Shown: positions 1-15,437 of the stretch, piece by piece
Numbering within the stretch: position 1 is the stretch's first letter
Layout of the letters: each line of letters begins with the position of its first letter
Source of the DNA: Spongospora subterranea f. sp. subterranea
Taxonomy: Eukaryota; Endomyxa: Phytomyxea; Phytomyxea; Plasmodiophorida
DNA length: 48,253 bases
Direction: 5' to 3'
NCBI GenBank assembly: GCA_049724395.1
Contig: JAUGWO010000006.1
Coordinates: 1 to 48,253 of the forward strand
Notes under the pieces: model-generated
The model's database searches: none
Seen by the model: only the letters and a program-made list of their open reading frames with translations
What the model was told of the DNA's origin: nothing
Made by a program: the position numbers and the translations under genes

Positions 1-3000
1 ACATTATTCATTTCGGCCAGCACCTATCTGGGCGAGTGTTGCTTGCTAACCAAATCAAACTACCGACAAGCTCACCATAGGGAACTTGTTTCATCGCTAG
101 TACATCTTCTGACTCTGAGGGTGAAGAAAGGGAGGATAAATGAACACCAGGTTGCTGAGGAGTTGAAGTTGGATTGCAATCAAACATGTTGAACTTCATC
201 AAAAGCTGCTTAACATATTCCTCTTGGTCTAACGAAATTGACCCGGTCTTCTCATCACGATGAATTCTCGGCCGAGAAGTCTGGTTGGTACTCCGAGGTC
301 AGTGATGTCGAACTTCGAAGACAGCTGATCGATGACTTCTTGACAGAAGTTGGTGTCGTTGTGAACAAACAGGATGTCATCAACATGGACTCCGAGAGCT
401 AGAAAACTGCCATCACGACGAATTGTATAAATGCATGGATCAGCCTTAACTTTCTTAAGTCCAGCTTCTTTGGTCAAAAATTTGTCTAGTTTAGAGTTCC
501 AAACCATCCCAGCTTGTTTCAATCCATAGAGAGCTTTGTTCAATCGGCAAACTTGATGTTCTTGACCATGAACAACAAATCCTTCAGGTTGCTGCATAAA
601 AATATCTTCTTGTACGTCGCCGTTGAGAAAAGCCCCAACGATATCAATTTGTCGGATCTGTAGATTGTGTTGAGCAGCAATAGCAAGTAACACACGCATT
701 GACGCCTGATGAGCAACAGGGGCAAAGGTTTCATCGAAATCGACTCCATGTCTTTGTGAGAATCCTCGAACCACCAAACGGGCTTTAAACTTCCTGATAG
801 AGCCATCCCCAGAAAGGCTTGGTTTCACCGTTAAAACCCATTTACACGAGATAGCCTTTCGTCCGGGAGGCAAATCTTGTAAACTCCAGGTTTGAAAATC
901 TAACATCTGTTGATACTCAGCTCGAATCGCGTCATACCAATGACCAGCGTGAGGACTGCTCAGGGCTTCAGTCAAATTAGCAGGAATTGAAACTAACGAA
1001 GCGTGAATTTCGGAAATTGCGGGTCGTGGTAGTGCAACACCATCTGCTGGAAGATTCGATCGTGACAGTCCAAAAACACGTGCAGCGTTACATTTCCAAA
1101 ATTCAGTCGGAGGACCACGGATGCGATACGACCGCCGCACCGCCGGTTCAATTGAATCAACGACTTGACCAATAGGTTCTTCTCGTAAAGAATTGGCACC
1201 CTCTTCAGGGTCTGATTCGGTGAGCGATGCGTGGGAAGATGACAGCAGATCCTGTGAACTGAATGTGGCATCTGACTGAGAGTTTGAAGCGTTCTCAGAA
1301 ATGAGGTCGTCGTCAGTTTGCTCAAGTGTAGTGTCCAATGAGTTAGGTAATCTCTCTGAGGGAGGTAACGGATCAGGGTCGAGAATAACTTGGTCTGCAG
1401 TTGACTCCGGTGACCGCTTGCATTCTGATATTTGCCTCCCGAATCCAAAAGAAAAATTGTGTTCATCGAACTCGACGTCGCGACTGGTGTATTGCTTATT
1501 GTCCAAAGGGTCGAACAGTAAATACGCCTTCTGGGAATTGGCATATCCAATGAAAACAGTTTTATGTGCGCGAAAACTCGGTTTTCTTCGTGTATGATCC
1601 GGAATGCGTCGATATGCAGTGCAGCCAAAAATTCGCAGATAGTGTAGGTCTGGTTTGGATTGACGAAGTGCTTCAAATGGAGTAATTCTGTTTACGAGTG
1701 ATGAATGTGGGCGACGATTATAAATATGTGCAGCAACTGAAATAGCCCAAGAGAAGCATTCTTTTGGAAGACGAGCATGGGCGAGAAGGCTCATTGCAAT
1801 ATCGGTTAAAGTGCGGTTAAGACGTTCAGCCAGACCGTTGGACTCGGAGTCACCTGCAACGATAGTTCGATGATGGATTCCTTTTGAAGTAAGCCAATGC
1901 TGGGACTCGTTGGATATGTATTCTCCTCCATTATCCGTTTGAAACTGTTTGATTTTACAATCGAATTGTGTCGAAAACAGTGAAACAAAATCTTTCAGGG
2001 CTTCGAATTGGTCAGACTTCTTTCGAAGAGGTGTAACGAAACAGTGTCTTGTGCAGTGATCCATGTAAGTAACAAAATAGCTGAATCCACCGTAAGATGT
2101 GGTAGAGAAAGGTCCGTTGAGGTCGCTGACAATAAGGTCTCCAGGATTTTTGGAAATAGTCTGGCTTGCCACAAATGGTCGGCTTGTCATTTTTCCCAGC
2201 ACGCATGGCTCGCAGAACGATGATGTGTCTGTACCTGAAAGAGATATTCCTGAAGCGCCGGTCTTAATTAGGTGATGAACATCTTCCATGTTTGTATGAC
2301 CTAGACGGGCGTGCCAAACCTGCGGTGATGCGTGATTTCGTCGGCGTGCAAAACAAGCTTGTGGGATAGTTGGAGTACAGACAGGTTCCTGTGTGATTGT
2401 CTTTGGAATTCTATAAAGATTATCAGGATCCTTTGGAATTGAGGCTACAATCTTTCCATCTGGAGGTCGAAACCCAGCTTCATGATAAATTGTGATACGG
2501 TCGTTTGTCAGGAGAAATATATATCCTTCAGATGTAGCTTGTCCAGGTGAGTAGAGGCTTTTATTCAGGTCTGGGACATAAAGAACATTGCTCAGAATAT
2601 GATCATCATCCGCAAGTTGGATTCTTGAACGCCCAAATGCATGAACAGGGACTGTGGTTCGATCAGCAAGTTCTACCTTCACATCACCATGGGCAGGCTC
2701 TAGGTTGAATAATGCGCTTTTATCGTTCGTCATATGGTGGGAACATCCAGTGTCAACGTGCCAATGTGTTGAGTCAGTCTGACGCGAATACTGTGAATTT
2801 TCTTGCGGTTTATTCCAAATGCGAAGCTCCGGGTGTTGACTGTAACATTGTGAATCGCCGTGATTGGCTTTCGGATGGATTTTGCATTTTGCCTTTCGAG
2901 GATGAGCGAACGATGCGAAGTGAGTTTTGGGCTGAGAAACCTGCGATTCCCGATTCTGAAGGAGCTCTGTCAGCTTGGCCAAGGTCATGAATTGCTGAGA

Positions 3001-3537
3001 ATCGGCGCATTCCGTCGCATCAAGTGTAGCTATTATGGGATCGAACTGCGGCGGGAGTCCTTCGAGAATTTTATCAATGACATCCTGAGGAGATAGTTCA
3101 CGGCCGCAGGCCTTCAAATCCTTTGACGCGTTCTGAACTTTGGATATGTAGGATGAAATTGAGTCGGCACCCTTTTTCAAGGACCAAAAATGACGCCAAG
3201 CCTGAATTCGACTGCCGCGGCCGTTCCTTTCAAACTGCTCGCACAGCTGTAAGAAAACCAATCGAGCTGTCGGGAGGTCGATCACCGAACTCAAAATGTC
3301 GTCGGATAGACACAGGCAGATGATGCTCTTAGCACGTTTGGCGAGACGAATGTCTTCTGTAGATTGCAAACGGTCGATGATTTCATTTCCGGAGCTGACC
3401 GTGATGTCCTCTGTTACATAGTGCTCTAAACCGCGAGAGTCCAGCGTCATTAGCAGTTTGGCTTTCCAGAGCTGGAAGGATGCACGGTCACCATTGAAAA
3501 TGGGAACTCGGAGTCTGTCTTCGTTGAAATCGCCCAT
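1..3537 (-). mobile_element. Ty1/copia retrotransposon relic, gag-pol, cut by left window edge
   Basis: This is a long minus-strand gag-pol region. In order it shows a UBN2-type Gag start (3531 downward), an aspartic protease with the DTGCSHHMT block, and a GAG-pre-integrase with a WHARLGH-type motif and CEPC. An integrase core with TDNGGEY and a copia reverse transcriptase with ALYGLKQAG and VDDILF follow. Sequence from 202 to the window edge continues towards RNase H. The domain order PR-IN-RT is diagnostic of Ty1/copia. It looks almost whole as far as it can be seen, with only one or two breaks. No LTR is visible because the 3' end lies outside the window and the 5' side runs into a minisatellite. 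It is a fossil of moderate age. Confidence 0.93.
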
Positions 3538-3561
3538 GGAGAATAGGATAAATGATAGTAG

Positions 3562-4124
3562 GATACAATGAACTGTATGTAAAGGAGAGATACACTGAAG
3601 TATATGTTGACGGAAAGAGAGACACTAAAGTGTATGTAGCGAGAGGATAGACTGAAGTGTATATAAAGAGGAGAAACACTGAAGTGTATGTAAGGGAGAG
3701 ATACACTGGAGTGTATGTAAAGGAAGGATACACTAAAGTGTATGTAGCGAGAGGATACACTGAAGTGTATATAAAAAAGGAGAAACACTGAAGTGTATGT
3801 AAGGGAGAGATACACTGGAGTGTATGTAAAGAAAGGATACACTAAAGTGTATGTATAGAGAGGATACACTGAAATGTATATAAAGAAGAGAAACACTGAA
3901 GTGTATGTAAGGGGGAGATACACTGATGTGTATGTAAAAAAAGAGATACACTGAAGTGTATGTAAAAGAAGAGATACACTGAAGTGTATGTATAGGAAAC
4001 GATACACTAAAGTGTATGTAGAGAAATGATACACTGAAGTGTATGTAAAGGAAGGATACACTAAAGTGAATGTAGAGGAAAGATACACAGAAGTGTATGT
4101 CAAGAAAGTACACCTGAGTGTATG
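3562..4124. repeat. 27-bp minisatellite, about 21 units, with 108-bp higher-order period
   Basis: About 21 tandem units of roughly 27 bp share the core GATACACTGAAGTGTATGTA. The core contains a short dyad, TACACT-GA-AGTGTA. Blocks of four unit types recur every 108 bp or so (compare the GAGAGG steps near 3641, 3749 and 3858), so the array grew partly by four-unit jumps. It lies directly upstream of the copia Gag start and may belong to that element's leader. Long Tyr/Ser-rich open frames across it are by-products of the periodicity and not genes. Confidence 0.95.
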
Positions 4125-4164
4125 GCCAGCCAACGGAAAGTTGGGACTCTTAATCTTCTAAAGT

Positions 4165-4195
4165 GGTAGGACGGTAGTCGAACTGGGCTAAGGTA
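4165..4195. repeat. 31-bp direct repeat, copy 1
   Basis: This 31-bp sequence, starting GGTAGGACGG and ending GCTAAGGTA, recurs with one mismatch at 8677-8707. Both copies sit at the edge of gypsy material, so they are probably LTR or leader remnants. No known motif explains them. Confidence 0.7.
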
Positions 4196-4389
4196 CCCGA
4201 AATCTCTCAGACAATTTAATGCCTGGCCTTTATTAGTGGAGAAAAGCAGTGATTATTTATTGACATCTCGTCAGATATAAATACAAACTCCGTGGTGCTC
4301 AGCAGTTATGGGACCTCACTTCACCCAGGGCATCATATTGAATTAAATAGAACCTCGTATTTCAGCAAAAGGAACGTCATTATGCGGCA
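4196..4389. other. Gene-free stretch, probable LTR or leader remnant
   Basis: There is no open frame of note. The stretch has an A+T-rich part with TATAAATA near 4277, lying between the 31-bp repeat and the RNase H of a gypsy fragment. An LTR or leader origin is inferred from position only. Confidence 0.35.
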
Positions 4390-5300
4390 AGAAGAGGCGA
4401 AGCCGTGGCAGTCCAAAGAGCATTAAAGAAGTGGCGTTGTTTCCTGGAAGGGCAGCACTTTTTTATTGAAACGGATCACCGGCCGTTAGAGTTCTTGCGA
4501 AAGGAGAACGACGACGTTCAGCTGAACCGTATCTGGGAGGCGATGGAGGGCTTCCACTACACGTTGCGATACAAGCCGGGCGTAGAGAATACCAACGGAG
4601 ATGCGCTAAGCCGGGCGGAGGGATATACTCATGAGGCAGGGGATCCGCTGGTCAATGAAATCACGCAGGACGATAGTGAGGACGACATCATTGACGTCAG
4701 CTGGGCAATCAACAGCATTGAGTCTACCGATCGGTCTACAGTCGCATTACGCCAGCGCCAATCGGAGGATGGGACGTGGCGGCCACCATCGACGCAAAGG
4801 TGAACGGCCAACCTGAGTCGGACCACGCAAGGCGAAACTTTGTTCTGGATGAGAACGGGGTTTTGGTTCGAGTACGACCAATTCAGGACGACCGCACCGC
4901 AACATTCCAGTTTGCATACCGGTAAAGGATCGACCAGCACGGTTGAAGTCGGCTCACGACGGATTACTGAGCGCACACCTCGGAGGGCGACGGACGCTGG
5001 AAAGGCTGCAGGCAGATGCATACTGGCCCAACATGTCACGCGACGCGGCGCGATGCGTTCGCAATTGTTTGGCCTGTCAGCAAGCGAAGACGACCGTCAG
5101 CTCCAGGCAAGGGAGACGGCAGACGTTTGAGGAAGGGATGGCAAGAGAACCGTGGCAGGTCGTGCACATCGATCATGTCGTCAATCTGCCAACAACAGCG
5201 CGAGGCTATAGGCATATCTTGTCAGCGACCTGTCGATTGGGGCACGCGACGATTTCGTACCGGTCAAGTCATTGTCGGCCACTGTAGTGTTTTTCCGGGC
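4390..5300 (+). mobile_element. Ty3/gypsy fragment: RNase H and integrase N-terminus
   Basis: The plus-strand frames read as the end of a gypsy RNase H (ETDHRPLEFL, then the YKPGVENTNGDALSR block). They are followed by an integrase zinc-binding region (HDGLLSAHLGG, WPNM, CLACQQAK) and the start of the catalytic core (HIDHV). This is only the middle of an element: protease, RT and most of the integrase are absent. It is a broken fossil with several breaks, and of a different family from its minus-strand neighbour. Confidence 0.85.
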
Positions 5301-5412
5301 CCGAGTAGGATGGAAAAAAAAGATTGTATTAGTGACAAGAGAACGGAGATTCACGCCTCAGGTGATCCGAAAATTAGTCCGCTCTAACGCTGCGGCACTA
5401 CATTCCCCTCGT

Positions 5413-8640
<3,228 letters not shown>

Positions 8641-8676
8641 AGTTGCTGTTCAACATCATTTCCTTTTTAAGTCAAA

Positions 8677-8707
8677 GGTAGGACGGAAGTCGAACTGGGC
8701 TAAGGTA
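8677..8707. repeat. 31-bp direct repeat, copy 2
   Basis: It matches 4165-4195 with one mismatch. Its last two bases are the TA target of the Tc1/mariner-like element that follows, so the element landed in this repeat. Confidence 0.7.
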
Positions 8708-11303
8708 CAGTACCGGACAGCTTAACCTGACACACTTTGTATGGGACCCACGGGAATTTGTTTCAGAGGAACGATTATGTGGTTTTTGTTTCAACACTCT
8801 CGCTGTTATTGGTTAGATCTCGGCGAGATCAACATTCTGACAGAGTTAGATTTTTTATAAGTCAAATATTGACTGTGAAATAGAATTTCCCGTTTGTATG
8901 GTGGGCAAGGAAATTGAATTTTGTATGGGCGAAAACGAAACACCTCAATTTTTGCGTACGCATATTAGGTTTTTTGCGCGCGCACATTGTTACTGCGAAC
9001 GCAGTTTTGTTAGTGCGTTCACAAAACTAGACCCAGGTCACCCTCTTGAAAAAACAAAGGTTTTCTTGTGATTTTCACGACGACCCTGCTAACGGATCGA
9101 AACCAATTCAATCTCAGTCCTCAATTTCAATGGCTCGTAAAACTAAACGCTCAATGCAATTACACCACGCGAGAGAATGCAAAAAATTGAAGTCGTTGGC
9201 CGAACCTGAACCTGATGCTGATCATAGCGATAGTCAAGGTGATGATTTTTACTTTTCGAATGATGAGGTCTTGACTGACAAAGAAATTGATTCATCAACG
9301 ACCTCGTTTTTGAAATGGATCCCTGGAGCTGGATCACATCTTCGTAACAGTTACTCTAAGAATAGCACGACTACGTTGTGGAGAAGAAAAAAAGCCAACC
9401 AAGCGAAAATCGACTTGTCATCAAATAATCACAAGATTCTGGAGTATTTTAGTTCATGCGTTCGACAAACCACTAATGGGCAGTCGGTTTGCGATGGATT
9501 ATCGTCCGATTCTGAGTCAGAAAATGGGAAAGATGTCTCCGGACACAGTGCCCTAAAACTTCTTGAAGATCTTACAGCCTTCAACTGCTCCCAAACCATC
9601 GAAAAAAGCTTGAAGGACATTTCCAAATATGATTATCTTCGATATCATGCAATTAAGCAATATCTTACTTTGCGTCAGAACTCTATTACGATGATGCAAG
9701 CTTCGAAACAAGTTGCATCTCAGTTTTTTCCAAACAACAATGCTGATTCATATTCGCGAAAGATCAGGCGATGGGCGAGTTTTTTCCTTCGTCACCAAAA
9801 GCTACCATGTCACCGTCAAGGTTGTTTTATCAAGGTCAAATCACTTGTGATTGACGAAGATGTCGCCAAGGAATGCATGATATGGCTACGATCGCAGCGG
9901 AACGACGCTGTATCGGGATTATCATTCTCGCAATGGGTGAAAGCTGAATTGCACGTCCGTTTGAAAATGGGTAATCCTGTCACGATCTCAGAAAGAACGG
10001 CAACACGGTGGTTGAACACGCTGGGTTTGCGTTTTGGAGGATATAAGAAAGGTCTGTATAATGACGGCCATGAAAGGGAAGATGTCGTCATATATAGAGA
10101 GTCGTTTTTATCTCGAATGGACGTCTACGATCGAAGGATGGCAAAATTTGAAGGAGACGAGCTGATGAATATTGTGGAGCCAACGCTTGCACCGGGGGAG
10201 AAAAAATTAATTTTATTAACACATGATGAATCATGCTTCAGCTCTTACGACGGGAAAAAAACTATATGGATTGATGATAACCATATGCCATTACGGCCCA
10301 AGGGAGAAGGGAGGAGTGTAATGGTGTCAGAATTTTTGTGCGAGTGTCATGGGCCCCTAAAACTCGATGACGAACAGCAAGCTCAGAACCCTGGCGTTCC
10401 TATTGAATCAGTGGTAATCATAAAGCCCGGTAAAAACTCGGATGGATATACTGGACGAATGCTGATCTAGCAAAGCAGCTGGGCGATAAAGTTTTGCCAA
10501 TTTTCAGGATTCTACATCCGAATTGTCAAGCTTTGGTCCTGTTTGATAACTCGCAGAACCATCATGCCCTGCCACCCGATGCACTCAACGCAAAGGTCCT
10601 AACAGTAAAAGATGGCGGAAAGAACATCAGGTCTCAACGGAACGGATGGTTCATCCAGGAAGGCCAAAAAGTGACTCAGCCCATGCAGGATGATCAAGGC
10701 GTACAGAAAGGACTCCGAACGATTCTGACTGAACGTGGACTGTGGAATAATTCCATGTCGTTAGCTGGTGCGCGGGCATTGCTGCAGGAACAGCCCGATT
10801 TCCAAGAGCAGCGGGAGTGGTTAACGGAAATCGTGGAACAAAGTGGTGGAATCATCGACTATTATCCAAAGTTTCACTGCGAAATGAATTTTATAGAAAT
10901 GTTCTGGGCGGCGTGTAAAAGTTTCACCAGGAAGAATTGTACATATTCTTTTCGGGATCTAGTGAAGATCGTGCCGATCGCTCTTTCAAGCGTGTCGTTA
11001 ACGCAGATCCGAAGATTCGCCAGAAAGTGTTATCGATATATCGATGCGTATCGAGTGACCGGTCAAGACGGCAATAAACTATCGCCACGCCAGGTAGAAT
11101 TTGCTGTTAAGAAATACAAGCGCCATCGCAGCCTGCCAAAAAGGATGCTGGAAGACCTCCAAATTTGATACACATCAATAATTACTGTTGGTTTATCAGT
11201 TGCAGTTGCGCAATTTAATTTACCGTACGGTGTTTCTTAAATTGTGCGCGCAGTTTTCAAAAACCAAATTGAAAAGCGTGTCAAGTTAAGATGTCTGGTA
11301 CTG
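8708..11303 (+). mobile_element. Tc1/mariner-like transposon A, nearly complete
   Basis: The element is 2596 bp with imperfect terminal inverted repeats of about 30 bp: CAGTACCGGACAGCTTAAC on the left against CAGTACCAGACATCTTAAC on the reversed right. TA flanks both ends (8706-8707 and 11304-11305), the classic Tc1/mariner target duplication. It carries one transposase gene on the plus strand. Related copies B (29719-38256) and C (16517-17224) have different terminal sequence (CAGTGGCGATCACC type) but a related transposase, so A belongs to a sister family. Confidence 0.93.
9130..11168 (+). CDS. Tc1/mariner-like DDE transposase, one frameshift
   Basis: The ATG at 9130 (MARKTKRS) is chosen because upstream codons in frame lack another ATG. 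The protein has a charged N-terminal region, a helix-turn-helix-like middle (about 9620-10080) and a DDE core. The first acid lies in THDES (Asp codon 10226), the second in FDNSQNH (10545) and the third in NFIEMFW (Glu codon 10896). The spacing from second to third acid is 117 residues, far above the 34-41 usual in Tc1/mariner. The frame shifts near 10450 by what looks like a 2-nt insertion after GKNSDGY. Apart from that the gene is open to a TGA at 11168. The substrate would be the CAGTACC ends. Probably recently inactivated. Confidence 0.9.
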
Positions 11304-11547
11304 TAGGTTGATATATGAACCATGCTTTAACTCCCCCCCTCAACCGAAACCTACATCTTTTGGCATGCAGCAAATTTTGCTTCGAAATTCTTCAAACTTC
11401 ATCCGACCTAAGGTTTGCGGAGCGTCGTCGGCAACCATGCTGTAAAAAAAAATCAGGGACGTGAGGCGACTATTGTGGCACACAACGTAATGATTAAGCA
11501 GGGTTAGAAGCGTGCTTGGCCCATAACCAGTAAAGGCTGAGAACGAA
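11304..11547. other. Gene-free stretch with a C-rich tract
   Basis: A run of C residues near 11331-11340 is a polypurine tract on the minus strand and could be an LTR-element PPT. I see no protein-like frame. The stretch is probably retroelement debris. Confidence 0.3.
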
Positions 11548-13240
11548 GTGAGAGGGTTTTCGAAGACGCACGAGCGTAGTTCAAGTTCTTTCGGAGCCAT
11601 ACTGGCATACACGTTCAAGGTCACTCACCGCCCCGGCGTCCTCAACGTTTTGCCCGATCGCCTCTCTCGCCTCTATCCGCCAGCCGACCCAGTCGCATCC
11701 CCGACACCCGACCCTTCGCTGCTCCTTTCCGACATCCCGACACCACTCCCCGAGTCGGAGCGCCGGCCGCTGGCAGAATCTCGAGAGCAATTCTACGCCT
11801 ATCAACGGTCAACAACGGAAAGGTTCAATCAGCCGACCAACTCTCTGCATTTCTGACGACAGCAACTTCACCCCCCATCCCCGCCAATCGCCAATCCGTC
11901 GCCCAAGACACCCAGCCCCCAACTTCTACTCCATCGCGTCCTCAGGGAAAGGATCCCAAGCTAAGGATGCCCGAGTCATTCAATGGCGAACGACGTGAGT
12001 TTTGCCATTGGATGGGCCAAGTTCAGCACTTTCTCATAGCTCAACCGCTAACCTATTCGACCGACAGCCACAAAATCGCCTTCTGTTCGCTATTAACAGG
12101 ACAAGCGCGCGCTTGGCTGACTCCGATGTACGGGACGAACTCTTCCACCCTCACCGATTTTCATACATTTGTCACCGCGATCACCGCCGCATTTGACGAC
12201 CCAGACCGCATGAATAAGGCGGCCGATGCCCAACGTCGGCTGGTTATGGCCAACGACCAACTTGGAAAATATTCTAATGATTTCAGGTTATTAGCACAAG
12301 ACGTTGACTGGACACAGTCGACGTTGATCCACCAGTACCGGCAAGGCCTCATTGATCTGCAGCGCATGCTGATCCTCGCCGAAGGAACTGATAATCCTTT
12401 ACAACCCTTAATCAGTTGGTGATGACGGCCAATTCGTTTCACGCGAAGATGGGGTCCTTTCGACCGTCTTCAACCACCGCCACCCCACCCTCAGCAGCGA
12501 AACGGACCTCGTGGCCCGGTCAACGAACAGGAGAAGGAACGCCGACGTCGGCTGGCATTGTGTCAGTATTGTGGTGGCTCTCACACCATCGATCACTGCC
12601 CTGCATTGACGCGAAAAGAAAAATACAATGCAGCCAATTTCTAACTATCCCGCATTTACATCGGCCTGCACATTTCCATTTGATTTACTTGCAACGACGC
12701 GTTCTTGCATTTGCAGTTCTCATCTTCTATTAAATAGCGGGCCTGTGTAAATTTGATGAATACCGCGTTCGCTTCCAAGTATCTTCTCACCGCCAAACCC
12801 ATCCATCCGATTATTAACCCTGTCGCCTATGAGTTGGACCTTCCAAAGAATTCACGTTTGCACCGGGTTTTCCATTCGTCATTGCTGGAACCATATGTCG
12901 CCAATGAGTTGCCAGGACGCGAACAACCAAATCCTCCACCTTTTGCATTGGATGATTCACAACATGTTCTATATGAAGTTGAGGACATCATCACGTCTAG
13001 GGTAGTACGTGGTCAACATCAATATTTGGTTGATTGGAAAGGTTACGATATATCCGACCGTACTTGGGAACCTTCCCTTCTCGCATCTGCCACAGTCCCT
13101 TGAAGGAGTCCATTGCAAAGTTCCATCGCACTCACCCGAATGCACCGTGCCCAAGATGGGGGATACTGTCATGAACGGTACTTGCTATGGTTCATGCCTT
13201 ATTAGATATAATTACTAAAAGACTAAAGCGTAATGTCCGA
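11548..13240 (+). mobile_element. Rearranged Ty3/gypsy fragments: RNase H tail, Gag, zinc knuckle, integrase tail with chromodomain
   Basis: On the plus strand the order is the end of an RNase H (FKVTHRPGVLNVLPDRLSR, 11600-11680), then a Gag domain (11967-12422; LTGQARAWLTPMYG) and a CCHC knuckle (CQYCGGSHTIDHC, about 12555-12600). An integrase C-terminus and chromodomain follow (12753-13103; LHRVFHSSLLEPY, YEVEDIITSR, YLVDWKGYD). Protease, RT and the integrase core are missing and RNase H precedes Gag, so this is two or more pieces joined by deletion or rearrangement. A possible LTR start (TGTCATGAACGG) follows a purine-rich tract near 13155-13168. An old fossil. Confidence 0.85.
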
Positions 13241-13430
13241 ACTGGGCAAATGCTCAGTTCAGACAACGTCCAATTATCTAAGCATCACTGGTCCCTTATA
13301 TTGCCAATTTGGCAAAATTGGTTGAAAGTATCATTGAACATCGACTACGCCAGCAATCAGAGAAACACATTCCGAAGAATCAGTCGGGCTGCAGACCAGA
13401 TCACAGCACCTCACACGCGTTGCTTCAGCG

Positions 13431-14169
13431 ATCCCAAGGTCTTCTAAAAGTTCATCCAACTTGGAGAAAAGAGCGTCGGACTGAATTCGTCGGTCAATAT
13501 CAATGCCGTCAGAAACGGATGTGGCTTTCAGGATTTGTTTTAAAGGAGAACTGATGTCTAAGTCGGTCACCTCTTGGAGTGATTTACCGATTTCAAACTT
13601 TGCAAATGCTTTTAGGCAAATAGGATCAATTGTGCTTTTGACGGAAACAGCAGTGATAGATTCGCCATGTGTCTGACGTCGTTCTGCGACAAGTGACTCG
13701 TAAGCGGATCGTTGTCTAAGGAAATTTGCGATTGATTTAGAAGGATCAAAAATTTTGAGTTTGGGGGCTTCTACAGGAAAAAATACAGGCGATCTGCCAG
13801 ATATAGCAAGTTGACTGATAGTAGGAGTTTCAGTACCGCTTGTAGAGCTGTTTGTCTGAGAATCAGCCACTTCAGAATCAGTGGGGCCTCGAGTGTTCAC
13901 CATTGGCCTCAAACGTCAGTAGAAAGCTACCGAGCTGTTGGTTACCAGTAAAAACGTTTTGTACTGACTTTGGAAAGTAAAGTCAGTGGTATAGGTGAAG
14001 ATCTGTAAACAAAAGTTTACACAAGTTCTTAAGAGCTTATAATATGAGTGATTTATTATCAAGGGACATAATGTTGTCGTTACAGGACTGAGAGTACAGA
14101 GGGCTAGTTGTATGGCTGTACTAAGGGCTGGCTGTAGTACAAGTATGAGCAAAATAATGGAATTCCACA
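13431..14169 (-). mobile_element. Ty3/gypsy fragment (LTR plus Gag start) inserted in the LINE
   Basis: On the minus strand a probable LTR starts with TGTGGAATTCC at 14169 and contains an AATAAA near 14066. It is followed by a Gag-like frame that starts MVNTRGPTDSE at about 13903 and runs to about 13431, where it stops against LINE sequence. Only the 5' end of the element is present. A fossil inserted in, or recombined with, the LINE. Confidence 0.7.
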
Positions 14170-14888
14170 AGGGTCCAGTATTAGTGTTCTACTGTGGATA
14201 TTGTATATCTATGATGCACCTTAAATATGAACAATAGCAACGTATATGTTGACGACACTACACAATGGGAACAGGGCACTTCTAAGAAAGAGTGGTCGCT
14301 GATAAATTACGAGACAGCAGCAGCGAACTGTATAACTGGTGCAAGGCCAACAAAATCAAATTACAGTGGATGAAGACATTTCTCCTATTTACGCAGACTC
14401 AGACAAAATAGTAGTTGATGCAAATCACAAAATCCATACTGCGACAACAATGAAATACCTTGGGGCTAACCTATTGGCAAATCCAGCTTGCAACAATCAA
14501 CAATACAGATTGATATGACACAACCGGCAGCCGACATTCGACGACGCTGCAAATTAATGAGATTATTGAGACAATTTCAATTTACCAACGAATTTGTTCC
14601 AACAAATCTGTAAAGGATTCATTGGAGGCAAACTCAACTACTATCTACCGTGGATAGCCGGAGAAATGACGAGCACCACTTTCAGACCAATAGAAATAGC
14701 ATACAATGATTACATGAGAACCTATACAGGATCATTCATATTGACACCAATTACACTATTACACTCTATGTCAGGATCCCCATTATTGAGAGACAAAATT
14801 ATTAGCGCAACCACGATGACGGTTTTAGCCGCGCGCGCCAACGGATCAAAACTGGGACAGGACTACACCAAATGGACAGGATTCGGGG

Positions 14889-15437
14889 ATGGCTGTCTCC
14901 ATTTGGCCAGTCTGGAAGGTTCGAAAGGATAGAGAGAGAGTTCCGCACAAAAGAAACGAACTTCTCCCACGTGATCCGGATGTAGAAATCTGGACTGATG
15001 GCAGTTTTACCAAAGGGGAAAAAGGGGGTGCTGCTACCCTCATGCAATACAAAAGCACCAAAGGTGTAGCGGCAAATTACATTGAGGAGAAGTCGCAAAT
15101 CAAACTGAGTCGCAAAATCACCTCGAGTTACGAAGTTGAGATCATTGCATTACATGCTGGGCTAGAACTGGCCATCGATCAGAGCTTTAAAAACAGAACG
15201 ATCCACATAATGACAGACTCGTTATCTTGGGTAAGTCAATTTCAATCACTATCTATCAAACCTCGAAGAGTATATGCAGTTGTGGCAGACTTTGCTCGAC
15301 TGCTAGCGAAACTAGCCCGTCGTAATCAGATACACATTCACTACGTTCCAAGTCATGTCCATTACACAAGTGGCACATCTGACAATGACAACTCGAAAGC
15401 TATAGGACGAAGCAATGAAATTGATCAACTACAGTAG
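14889..15437 (+). pseudogene. LINE RNase H domain
   Basis: Frame within the LINE encoding a type I RNase H: first acid in IWTDGSF, second in SYEVEIIALHAG, third in IMTDSLSW, followed by VPSHVHYTSG. Such a domain removes RNA from the RNA-DNA hybrid during target-primed reverse transcription. The expected GN-ADxxAK end reads GTSDNDNSKAI, so the last acidic block is degenerate. The frame closes at 15437, before the zinc-finger frame. Confidence 0.85.

Noticed and set aside
993-1676. 227-residue minus-strand frame inside the copia element
   Set aside because: It overlaps the gag-pol frame in another phase and has no recognisable domain: a shadow.
3562-4124. CRISPR-like spacing
   Set aside because: Units are adjacent, with no unique spacers, and the genome is eukaryotic. 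It is a plain minisatellite.
3450-4133. Long Tyr/Ser/Val-rich open frames on the minus strand
   Set aside because: They are translations of the 27-bp minisatellite, whose unit is a multiple of three, so open frames arise without selection.
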